This document shows positions 1 to 10,577 of a stretch of 64,000 bases of DNA, piece after piece. Within the stretch, counting starts at the first letter, position 1; each line of letters starts with the position of its first letter. A program made the translations under genes and the position numbers. Below the pieces are notes generated by a model. That model did no database searches. It was not told the DNA's origin and saw only the letters and a program-made list of their open reading frames with translations. Origin of the DNA: Gibbula magus (taxonomy: Eukaryota; Mollusca; Gastropoda; Trochida; Trochidae); contig CAKZFU010000133.1 of the NCBI GenBank assembly GCA_936450465.1, positions 1-64,000 of the forward strand, read 5' to 3'.

Positions 1-25
1 TCCATAGGAGACCATCAAAAGTTGT
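1..25. repeat. Partial monomer at left window edge
   Basis: These 25 bases are the last part of a monomer (TCCATAGGAGACC through GTTGT), cut by the window boundary. The class cannot be told because this segment is the same in A, B and C. Confidence 0.95.
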
Positions 26-2852
26 CTAGGCCAAAGTGACTTTTGGCCCAAAATTGGGCCTACAGGAATGACTATAACGGCACGGTTTGCCGATAAGACG
101 CTCACCGATTCCAAAAGTGAATGCGTCTATGCGACCGACAGCATGTGAGCTTCCATAGGAGACCATCAAAAGTTGTCTAGGCCAAAGTGACTTTTGGCCC
201 AAAATTGGGCCTACAGGAATGACTATAACGGCACGGTTTGCTGATAAGACGGTCACCGATTCCAAAAGTGAATGCGTCTATGCGACCGACAGCATGTGAG
301 CTTCCATAGGAGACCATCAAAAGTTGTCTAGGCCAAAGTCACCTTTTGGCCCATTTTTAGGCATGACTATAACGGCACGGGTTGCCGATAAGACGCTCAC
401 CGATTCCAAAAGGGAATGCGTCTATGCGACCGGCAGCATGTGAGCTTCCATAGGAGACCATCAAAAGTTGTCTAGGCCAAAGTGACGTTTGGCCCAAAAT
501 TGGGCCTACAGGAATGACTATAACGGCACGGTTTGCCGATAAGACGCTCACCGATTCCAAAAGTGAATGCGTCGATGCGACCGACAGCATGTGAGCTTCC
601 ATAGGAGACCATCAAAAGTTGTCTAGGCCAAAGTGACTTTTGGCCCAAAATTGGGCCTACAGGAATGACTATAACGGCACGGTTTGCCGATAAGACGGTC
701 ACCGATTCCAAAAGTGAATGCGTCTATGCGACCGACAGCATGTGAGCTTCCATAGGAGACCATCAAAAGTTGTCTAGGCCAAAGTCACCTTTTGGCCCAT
801 TTTTGGGCATGACTATAACGGCACGGGTTGCCGATAAGACGGTCACCGATTCCAAAAGGGAATGCGTCTATGCGACCGGCAGCATGTGAGCTTCCATAGG
901 AGACCATCAAAAGTTGTCTGGGCCAAAGTGACTTTTGGCCCAAAATTGGGCCTACAGGAATGACTATAACGGCACGGTTTGCCGATAAGACGCTCACCGA
1001 TTCCAAAAGTGAATGCGTCTATGCGACCGACAGCATGTGAGCTTCCATAGGAGACCATCAAAAGTTGTCTAGGCCAAAGTGACTTTTGGCCCAAAATTGG
1101 GCCTACAGGAATGACTATAACGGCACGGTTTGCCGATAAGACGGTCACCGATTCCAAAAGTGAATGCGTCTATGCGACCGACAGCATGTGAGCTTCCATA
1201 GGAGACCATCAAAAGTTGTCTAGGCCAAAGTCACCTTTTGGCCCATTTTTGGGCATGACTATAACGGCACGGGTTGCCGATAAGACGGTCACCGATTCCA
1301 AAAGGGAATGCGTCTATGCGACCGGCAGCATGTGAGCTTCCATAGGAGACCATCAAAAGTTGTCTAGGCCAAAGTGACGTTTGGCCCAAAATTGGGCCTA
1401 CAGGAATGACTATAACGGCACGGTTTGCCGATAAGACGCTCACCGATTCCAAAAGTGAATGCGTCTATGCGACCGACAGCATGTGAGCTTCCATAGGAGA
1501 CCATCAAAAGTTGTCTAGGCCAAAGTGACTTTTGGCCCAAAATTGGGCCTACAGGAATGACTATAACGGCACGGTTTGCCGATAAGACGGTCACCGATTC
1601 CAAAAGTGAATGCGTCTATGCGACCGACAGCATGTGAGCTTCCATAGGAGACCATCAAAAGTTGTCTAGGCCAAAGTCACCTTTTGGCCCATTTTTGGGC
1701 ATGACTATAACGGCACGGGTTGCCGATAAGACGGTCACCGATTCCACAAGGGAATGCGTCTATGCGACCGGCAGCATGTGAGCTTCCATAGGAGACCATC
1801 AAAAGTTGTCTAGGCCAAAGTGACTTTTGGCCCAAAATTGGGCCTACAGGAATGACTATAACGGCACGGTTTGCCGATAAGACGCTCACCGATTCCAAAA
1901 GTGAATGCGTCTATGCGACCGACAGCATGTGAGCTTCCATAGGAGACCATCAAAAGTTGTCTAGGCCAAAGTGACTTTTGGCCCAAAATTGGGCCTACAG
2001 GAATGACTATAACGGCACGGTTTGCCGATAAGACGGTCACCGATTCCAAAAGTGAATGCGTCTATGCGACCGACAGCATGTGAGCTTCCATAGGAGACCA
2101 TCAAAAGTTGTCTAGGCCAAAGTCACCTTTTGGCCCATTTTTGGGCATGACTATAACGGCACGGGTTGCCGATAAGACGGTCACCGATTCCAAAAGGGAA
2201 TGCGTCTATGCGACCGGCAGCATGTGAGCTTCCATAGGAGACCATCAAAAGTTGTCTAGGCCAAAGTGACTTTTGGCCCAAAATTGGGCCTACAGGAATG
2301 ACTATAACGGCACGGTTTGCCGATAAGACGGTCACCGATTCCAAAAGTGAATGCGTCTATGCGACCGACAGCATGTGAGCTTCCATAGGAGACCATCAAA
2401 AGTTGTCTAGGCCAAAGTGACTTTTGGCCCAAAATTGGGCCTACAGGAATGACTATAACGGCACGGTTTGCCGATAAGACGGTCACCGATTCCAAAAGTG
2501 AATGCGTCTATGCGACCGACAGCATGTGAGCTTCCATAGGAGACCATCAAAAGTTGTCTAGGCCAAAGTCACCTTTTGGCCCATTTTTGGGCATGACTAT
2601 AACGGCACGGGTTGCCGATAAGACGGTCACCGATTCCAAAAGGGAATGCGTCTATGCGACCGGCAGCATGTGAGCTTCCATAGGAGACCATCAAAAGTTG
2701 TCTAGGCCAAAGTGACTTTTGGCCCAAAATTGGGCCTACAGGAATGACTATAACGGCACGGTTTGCCGATAAGACGCTCACCGATTCCAAAAGTGAATGC
2801 GTCTATGCGACCGACAGCATGTGAGCTTCCATAGGAGACCATCAAAAGTTGT

Positions 2853-3002
2853 CTAGGCCAAAGTGACTTTTGCCCAAAATTGGGCCTACAGGAATGACTA
2901 TAACGGCACGGTTTGCCGATAAGACGGTCACCGATTCCAAAAGTGAATGCGTCTATGCGACCGACAGCATGTGAGCTTCCATAGGAGACCATCAAAAGTT
3001 GT
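2853..3002. repeat. B monomer with 1-bp deletion (150 bp)
   Basis: One G of GGCCC is lost near 2872 (ACTTTTGCCC), shortening the monomer to 150 bp and the HOR to 445 bp. The deletion removes the GGCC shared by the two dyads. It is private to this copy in the window. Confidence 0.9.
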
Positions 3003-5235
3003 CTAGGCCAAAGTCACCTTTTGGCCCATTTTTGGGCATGACTATAACGGCACGGGTTGCCGATAAGACGGTCACCGATTCCAAAAGGGAATACATCTAT
3101 GCGACCGGCAGCATGTGAGCTTCCATAGGAGACCATCAAAAGTTGTCTAGGCCAAAGTGACTTTTGGCCCAAAATTGGGCCTACAGGAATGACTATAACG
3201 GCACGGTTTGCCGATAAGACGCTCACCGATTCCAAAAGTGAATGCGTCTATGCGACCGACAGCATGTGAGCTTCCATAGGAGACCATCAAAAGTTGTCTA
3301 GGCCAAAGTGACTTTTGGCCCAAAATTGGGCCTACAGGAATGACTATAACGGCACGGTTTGCCGATAAGACGCTCACCGATTCCAAAAGTGAATGCGTCT
3401 ATGCGACCGACAGCATGTGAGCTTCCATAGGAGACCATCAAAAGTTGTCTAGGCCAAAGTCACCTTTTGGCCCATTTTTGGGCATGACTATAACGGCACG
3501 GGTTGCCGATAAGACGGTCACCGATTCCAAAAGGGAATGCGTCTATGCGACCGGCAGCATGTGAGCTTCCATAGGAGACCATCAAAAGTTGTCTAGGCCA
3601 AAGTGACTTTTGGCCCAAAATTGGGCCTACAGGAATGACTATAACGGCACGGTTTGCCGATAAGACGCTCACCGATTCCAAAAGTGAATGCGTCTATGCG
3701 ACCGACAGCATGTGAGCTTCCATAGGAGACCATCAAAAGTTGTCTAGGCCAAAGTGACTTTTGGCCCAAAATTGGGCCTACAGGAATGACTATAACGGCA
3801 CGGTTTGCCGATAAGACGGTCACCGATTCCAAAAGTGAATGCGTCTATGCGACCGACAGCATGTGAGCTTCCATAGGAGACCATCAAAAGTTGTCTAGGC
3901 CAAAGTCACCTTTTGGCCCATTTTTGGGCATGACTATAACGGCACGGGTTGCCAATAAGACGGTCACCGATTCCAAAAGTGAATGCGTCTATGCGACCGG
4001 CAGCATGTGAGCTTCCATAGGAGACCATCAAAAGTTGTCTAGGCCAAAGTGACTTTTGGCCCAAAATTGGGCCTACAGGAATGACTATAACGGCACGGTT
4101 TGCCGATAAGACGCTCACCGATTCCAAAAGTGAATGCGTCTATGCGACCGACAGCATGTGAGCTTCCATAGGAGACCATCAAAAGTTGTCTAGGCCAAAG
4201 TGACTTTTGGCCCAAAATTGGGCCTACAGGAATGACTATAACGGCACGGTTTGCCGATAAGACGGTCACCGATTCCAAAAGTGAATGCGTCTATGCGACC
4301 GACAGCATGTGAGCTTCCATAGGAGACCATCAAAAGTTGTCTAGGCCAAAGTCACCTTTTGGCCCATTTTTGGGCATGACTATAACGGCACGGGTTGCCG
4401 ATAAGACGGTCACCGATTCCAAAAGGGAATGCGTCTATGCGACCGGCAGCATGTGAGCTTCCATAGGAGACCATCAAAAGTTGTCTAGGCCAAAGTGACT
4501 TTTGGCCCAAAATTGGGCCTACAGGAATGACTATAACGGCACGGTTTGCCGATAAGACGCTCACCGATTCCAAAAGTGAATGCGTCTATGCGACCGACAG
4601 CATGTGAGCTTCCATAGGAGACCATCAAAAATGGTCTAGGCCAAAGTGACTTTTGGCCCAAAATTGGGCCTACAGGAATGACTATAACGGCACGGTTTGC
4701 CGATAAGACGGTCACCGATTCCAAAAGTGAATGCGTCTATGCGACCGACAGCATGTGAGCTTCCATAGGAGACCATCAAAAGTTGTCTAGGCCAAAGTCA
4801 CCTTTTGGCCCATTTTTGGGCATGACTATAACGGCACGGGTTGCCGATAAGACGGTCACCGATTCCAAAAGGGAATGCGTCTATGCGACCGGCAGCATGT
4901 GAGCTTCCATAGGAGACCATCAAAAGTTGTCTAGGCCAAAGTGACTTTTGGCCCAAAATTGGGCCTACAGGAATGACTATAACGGCACGGTTTGCCGATA
5001 AGACGCTCACCGATTCCAAAAGTAAATGCGTCTATGCGACCGACAGCATGTGAGCTTCCATAGGAGACCATCAAAAGTTGTCTAGGCCAAAGTGACTTTT
5101 GGCCCAAAATTGGGCCTACAGGAATGACTATAACGGCACGGTTTGCCGATAAGACGGTCACCGATTCCAAAAGTGAATGCGTCTATGCGACCGACAGCAT
5201 GTGAGCTTCCATAGGAGACCATCAAAAGTTGTCTA

Positions 5236-5268
5236 GGCCAAAGTCACCTTTTGGCCCATTTTTGGGCA
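5236..5268. repeat. Double inverted repeat at monomer start (C form)
   Basis: In C the first dyad (5236-5256) has the same GGCCAAA and TTTTGGCC arms but a GTCAC(C) centre, the reverse complement of the GTGAC in A/B. The second dyad (5253-5268) has GCCCA/TGGGC arms around TTTT, the complementary strand composition to the A-rich centre in A/B. Both dyads are kept while their centres are flipped, which fits inversion between the arms rather than random drift. Confidence 0.85.
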
Positions 5269-5298
5269 TGACTATAACGGCACGGGTTGCCGATAAGA

Positions 5299-5307
5299 CG
5301 GTCACCG
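5299..5307. repeat. CGGTCACCG dyad of classes B and C
   Basis: A 9-bp odd palindrome (CGGT-C-ACCG) present once in each typical B and C monomer and replaced by CGCTCACCG in A. It contains GGTCACC, so a BstEII-type digest of a regular HOR should give 144 and 302 bp pieces (B to C, then C over A to B). A protein-binding role is possible, but nothing in the sequence proves it. Confidence 0.7.
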
Positions 5308-5376
5308 ATTCCAAAAGGGAATGCGTCTATGCGACCGGCAGCATGTGAGCTTCCATAGGAGACCATCAAAAGTTGT

Positions 5377-5527
5377 CTAGGCCAAAGTGACTTTTGGCCC
5401 AAAATTGGGCCTACAGGAATGACTATAACGGCACGGTTTGCCGATAAGACGCTCACCGATTCCAAAAGTGAATGCGTCTATGCGACCGACAGCATGTGAG
5501 CTTCCATAGGAGACCATCAAAAGTTGT
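5377..5527. repeat. Monomer class A, 151 bp (reference copy)
   Basis: Class A has CTAGGCCAAAGTGAC at its start, the CTACAGGA segment, GGTTTGCC, and the diagnostic CGCTCACCG. It usually follows C. It holds 73 G/C in 151 bases (48%) and eight CpG sites, close to the number expected from its composition. Its length is close to the 147 bp wrapped on a nucleosome core; whether it positions nucleosomes cannot be read from sequence alone. Confidence 0.95.
5380..5411. repeat. Double inverted repeat at monomer start (A/B form)
   Basis: Two dyads overlap on a shared GGCC. The first is GGCCAAAGTGACTTTTGGCC at 5380-5399, with arms pairing around GTGAC except for one extra T. The second is GGCCCAAAATTGGGCC at 5396-5411, with 7-bp arms around an AA centre. 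The same arrangement is in nearly every A and B monomer. It could extrude a hairpin or cruciform in single-stranded or supercoiled DNA. Short dyads are a reported feature of several centromeric satellites lacking a CENP-B box; a role here is inference. Confidence 0.9.
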
Positions 5528-5678
5528 CTAGGCCAAAGTGACTTTTGGCCCAAAATTGGGCCTACAGGAATGACTATAACGGCACGGTTTGCCGATAAGA
5601 CGGTCACCGATTCCAAAAGTGAATGCGTCTATGCGACCGACAGCATGTGAGCTTCCATAGGAGACCATCAAAAGTTGT
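5528..5678. repeat. Monomer class B, 151 bp (reference copy)
   Basis: B matches A across nearly its whole length but has CGGTCACCG where A has CGCTCACCG. This one C/G difference is the only consistent A/B marker I can see. It creates a perfect odd dyad (CGGT-C-ACCG) and a GGTNACC (BstEII-type) site, which C also has and A lacks. B normally precedes C. Confidence 0.92.
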
Positions 5679-8600
5679 CTAGGCCAAAGTCACCTTTTGG
5701 CCCATTTTTGGGCATGACTATAACGGCACGGGTTGCCGATAAGACGGTCACCGATTCCAAAAGGGAATGCGTCTATGCGACCGGCAGCATGTGAGCTTCC
5801 ATAGGAGACCATCAAAAGTTGTCTAGGCCAAAGTGACTTTTGGCCCAAAATTGGGCCTACAGGAATGACTATAACGGCACGGTTTGCCGATAAGACGCTC
5901 ACCGATTCCAAAAGTGAATGCGTCTATGCGACCGACAGCATGTGAGCTTCCATAGGAGACCATCAAAAGTTGTCTAGGCCAAAGTGACTTTTGGCCCAAA
6001 ATTGGGCCTACAGGAATGACTATAACGGCACGGTTTGCCGATAAGACGGTCACCGATTCCAAAAGTGAATGCGTCTATGCGACCGACAGCATGTGAGCTT
6101 CCATAGGAGACCATCAAAAGTTGTCTAGGCCAAAGTCACCTTTTGGCCCATTTTTGGGCATGACTATAACGGCACGGGTTGCCGATAAGACGGTCACCGA
6201 TTCCAAAAGGGAATGCGTCTATGCGACCGGCAGCATGTGAGCTTCCATAGGAGACCATCAAAAGTTGTCTAGGCCAAAGTGACTTTTGGCCCAAAATTGG
6301 GCCTACAGGAATGACTATAACGGCACGGTTTGCCGATAAGACGCTCACCGATTCCAAAAGTGAATGCGTCTATGCGACCGACAGCATGTGAGCTTCCATA
6401 GGAGACCATCAAAAGTTGTCTAGGCCAAAGTGACTTTTGGCCCAAAATTGGGCCTACAGGAATGACTATAACGGCACGGTTTGCCGATAAGACGGTCACC
6501 GATTCCAAAAGTGAATGCGTCTATGCGACCGACAGCATGTGAGCTTCCATAGGAGACCATCAAAAGTTGTCTAGGCCAAAGTCACCTTTTGGCCCATTTT
6601 TGGGCATGACTATAACGGCACGGGTTGCCGATAAGACGGTCACCGATTCCAAAAGGGAATGCGTCTATGCGACCGGCAGCATGTGAGCTTCCATAGGAGA
6701 CCATCAAAAGTTGTCTAGGCCAAAGTGACTTTTGGCCCAAAATTGGGCCTACAGGAATGACTATAACGGCACAGTTTGCCGATAAGACGCTCACCGATTC
6801 CAAAAGTGAATGCGTCTATGCGACCGACAGCATGTGAGCTTCCATAGGAGACCATCAAAAGTTGTCTAGGCCAAAGTGACTTTTGGCCCAAAATTGGGCC
6901 TACAGGAATGACTATAACGGCACGGTTTGCCGATAAGACGGTCACCGATTCCAAAAGTGAATGCGTCTATGCGACTGACAGCATGTGAGCTTCCATAGGA
7001 GACCATCAAAAGTTGTCTAGGCCAAAGTCACCTTTTGGCCCATTTTTGAGCATGACTATAACGGCACGGGTTGCCGATAAGACGGTCACCGATTCCAAAA
7101 GGGAATGCGTCTATGCGACCGGCAGCATGTGAGCTTCCATAGGAGACCATCAAAAGTTGTCTAGGCCAAAGTGACTTTTGGCCCAAAATTGGGCCTACAG
7201 GAATGACTATAACGGCACGGGTTGCCGATAAGACGGTCACCGATTCCAAAAGGGAATGCGTCTATGCGACCGGCAGCATGTGAGCTTCCATAGGAGACCA
7301 TCAAAAGTTGTCTAGGCCAAAGTGACTTTTGGCCCAAAATTGGGCCTACAGGAATGACTATAACGGCACGGTTTGCCGATAAGACGCTCACCGATTCCAA
7401 AAGTGAATGCGTCTATGCGACCGACAGCATGTGAGCTTCCATAGGAGACCATCAAAAGTTGTCTAGGCCAAAGTGACTTTTGGCCCAAAATTGGGCCTAC
7501 AGGAATGACTATAACGGCACGGTTTGCCGATAAGACGGTCACCGATTCCAAAAGTGAATGCGTCTATGCGACCGACAGCATGTGAGCTTCCATAGGAGAC
7601 CATCAAAAGTTGTCTAGGCCAAAGTCACCTTTTGGCCCATTTTTGGGCATGACTATAACGGCACGGGTTGCCGATAAGACGGTCACCGATTCCAAAAGGG
7701 AATGCGTCTATGCGACCGGCAGCATGTGAGCTTCCATAGGAGACCATCAAAAGTTGTCTAGGCCAAAGTGACTTTTGGCCCAAAATTGGGCCTACAGGAA
7801 TGACTATAACGGCACGGTTTGCCGATAAGACGGTCACCGATTCCAAAAGTGAATGCGTCTATGCGACCGACAGCATGTGAGCTTCCATAGGAGACCATCA
7901 AAAGTTGTCTAGGCCAAAGTCACCTTTTGGCCCATTTTTGGGCATGACTATAACGGCACGGGTTGCCGATAAGACGGTCACCGATTCCAAAAGGGAATGC
8001 GTCTATGCGACCGGCAGCATGTGAGCTTCCATAGGAGACCATCAAAAGTTGTCTAGGCCAAAGTGACTTTTGGCCCAAAATTGGGCCTACAGGAATGACT
8101 ATAACGGCACAGTTTGCCGATAAGACGCTCACCGATTCCAAAAGTGAATGCGTCTATGCGACCGACAGCATGTAAGCTTCCATAGGAGACCATCAAAAGT
8201 TGTCTAGGCCAAAGTGACTTTTGGCCCAAAATTGGGCCTACAGGAATGACTATAACGGCACGGTTTGCCGATAAGACGGTCACCGATTCCAAAAGTGAAT
8301 GCGTCTATGCGACTGACAGCATGTGAGCTTCCATAGGAGACCATCAAAAGTTGTCTAGGCCAAAGTCACCTTTTGGCCCATTTTTGAGCATGACTATAAC
8401 GGCACGGGTTGCCGATAAGACGGTCACCGATTCCAAAAGGGAATGCGTCTATGCGACCGGCAGCATGTGAGCTTCCATAGGAGACCATCAAAAGTTGTCT
8501 AGGCCAAAGTGACTTTTGGCCCAAAATTGGGCCTACAGGAATGACTATAACGGCACGGTTTGCCGATAAGACGCTCACCGATTCCAAAAGTGAATGCGTC

Positions 8601-10289
8601 TATGCGACCGACAGCATGTGAGCTTCCATAGGAGACCATCAAAAGTTGTCTAGGCCAAAGTGACTTTTGGCCCAAAATTGGGCCTACAGGAATGACTATA
8701 ACGGCACGGTTTGCCGATAAGACGGTCACCGATTCCAAAAGTGAATGCGTCTATGCGACCGACAGCATGTGAGCTTCCATAGGAGACCATCAAAAGTTGT
8801 CTAGGCCAAAGTCACCTTTTGGCCCATTTTTGGGCATGACTATAACGGCACGGGTTGCCGATAAGACGGTCACCGATTCCAAAAGGGAATGCGTCTATGC
8901 GACCGGCAGCATGTGAGCTTCCATAGGAGACCATCAAAAGTTGTCTAGGCCAAAGTGACTTTTGGCCCAAAATTGGGCCTACAGGAATGACTATAACGGC
9001 ACGGTTTGCCGATAAGACGCTCACCGATTCCAAAAGTGAATGCGTCTATGCGACCGACAGCATGTGAGCTTCCATAGGAGACCATCAAAAGTTGTCTAGG
9101 CCAAAGTGACTATTGGCCCAAAATTGGGCCTACAGGAATGACTATAACGGCACGGTTTGCCGATAAGACGCTCACCGATTCCAAAAGTGAATGCGTCTAT
9201 GCGACCGACAGCATGTGAGCTTCCATAGGAGACCATCAAAAGTTGTCTAGGCCAAAGTGACTTTTGGCCCAAAATTGGGCCTACAGGAATGACTATAACG
9301 GCACGGTTTGCCGATAAGACGGTCACCGATTCCAAAAGTGAATGCGTCTATGCGACCGACAGCATGTGAGCTTCCATAGGAGACCATCAAAAGTTGTCTA
9401 GGCCAAAGTCACCTTTTGGCCCATTTTTGGGCATGACTATAACGGCACGGGTTGCCGATAAGACGGTCACCGATTCCAAAAGGGAATGCGTCTATGCGAC
9501 CGGCAGCATGTGAGCTTCCATAGGAGACCATCAAAAGTTGTCTAGGCCAAAGTGACTTTTGGCCCAAAATTGGGCCTACAGGAATGACTATAACGGCACG
9601 GTTTGCCGATAAGACGCTCACCGATTCCAAAAGTGAATGCGTCTATGCGACCGACAGCATGTGAGCTTCCATAGGAGACCATCAAAAGTTGTCTAGGCCA
9701 AAGTGACTATTGGCCCAAAATTGGGCCTACAGGAATGACTATAACGGCACGGTTTGCCGATAAGACGGTCACCGATTCCAAAAGTGAATGCGTCTATGCG
9801 ACCGACAGCATGTGAGCTTCCATAGGAGACCATCAAAAGTTGTCTAGGCCAAAGTCACCTTTTGGCCCATTTTTGGGCATGACTATAACGGCACGGGTTG
9901 CCGATAAGACGGTCACCGATTCCAAAAGGGAATGCGTCTATGCGACCGGCAGCATGTGAGCTTCCATAGGAGACCATCAAAAGTTGTCTAGGCCAAAGTG
10001 ACTTTTGGCCCAAAATTGGGCCTACAGGAATGACTATAACGGCACGGTTTGCCGATAAGACGGTCACCGATTCCAAAAGTGAATGCGTCTATGCGACCGA
10101 CAGCATGTGAGCTTCCATAGGAGACCATCAAAAGTTGTCTAGGCCAAAGTGACTTTTGGCCCAAAATTGTGCCTACAGGAATGACTATAACGGCACGGTT
10201 TGCCGATAAGACGGTCACCGATTCCAAAAGTGAATGCGTCTATGCGACCGACAGCATGTGAGCTTCCATAGGAGACCATCAAAAGTTGT

Positions 10290-10577
10290 CTAGGCCAAAG
10301 TCACCTTTTGGCCCATTTTTGGGCATGACTATAACGGCACGGGTTGCCGATAAGACGGTCACCGATTCCAAAAGGGAATGCGTCTATGCGACCGGCAGCA
10401 TGTGAGCTTCCATAGGAGACCATCAAAAGTTGTCTAGGCCAAAGTCACCTTTTGGCCCATTTTTGGGCATGACTATAACGGCACGGGTTGCCGATAAGAC
10501 GGTCACCGATTCCAAAAGGGAATGCGTCTATGCGACCGGCAGCATGTGAGCTTCCATAGGAGACCATCAAAAGTTGT
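10290..10577. repeat. Two adjacent C monomers (C-C), copy 1
   Basis: C at 10,290 is followed directly by C at 10,434, only 144 bp apart, so the A and B monomers of one HOR are missing. The junction keeps the monomer register exactly. This fits in-register unequal exchange or loss of 302 bp. The same structure is at 17,518 in the second copy of the 7.2-kb segment. Confidence 0.92.

Larger units (their letters stand above)
5233..5376. repeat. Monomer class C, 144 bp (reference copy)
   Basis: C differs from A/B by GTCACC in place of GTGAC after the first arm (one added base), an A/T-rich spacer CCCATTTTTGGGC in place of CCCAAAATTGGGC, loss of CTACAGGA (8 bp), GGGTTGCC in place of GGTTTGCC, GGGAATGC in place of GTGAATGC, and GACCGGCAGC in place of GACCGACAGC. 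The net difference is 7 bp. Like B it carries CGGTCACCG. C monomers are the best landmarks for phasing the array because they differ at five or more places. Confidence 0.95.
5233..5678. repeat. Reference 446-bp HOR unit (C-A-B)
   Basis: Representative higher-order repeat: C 5233-5376, A 5377-5527, B 5528-5678, with the next C at 5679. A and B are near-identical; C differs by indels and several substitutions. The unit therefore reads as an older A/B-C dimer in which the A/B half was later duplicated and marked by a C/G difference. That ancestry is inference; the order and lengths are read directly. Confidence 0.95.
26..7016. repeat. Regular block of 446-bp C-A-B repeats
   Basis: C monomers begin at 328, 774, 1220, 1666, 2112, 2558, 3003, 3449 and on to 6571 and 7017. 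All are 446 bp apart except one 445-bp step caused by a single-base deletion near 2872. This is one of the most homogeneous parts of the window. Scattered variants include a C-class monomer at 328 carrying the A-class CGCTCACCG, and GACGTTT in place of GACTTTT at 487 and 1379, exactly two HORs (892 bp) apart. That spacing suggests some copying in two-HOR units. Confidence 0.95.

Noticed and set aside
5268..5280. TATA-like promoter in GACTATAACGG
   Set aside because: CTATAA is present in every monomer, but there is no initiator, downstream gene or other promoter context. Satellite transcription cannot be judged from this alone.
5299..5307. Nuclear-receptor half-site or other transcription factor element in CGGTCACCG
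   Set aside because: The resemblance to GGTCA is short and the full flanks do not match. Chance occurrence in a repeated unit is enough to explain it.
5380..5411. Bacterial-type intrinsic terminator from the GC-rich dyad and T-run
   Set aside because: The T-run lies inside the dyad rather than after it, no genes are present, and the array is a eukaryote-like satellite.
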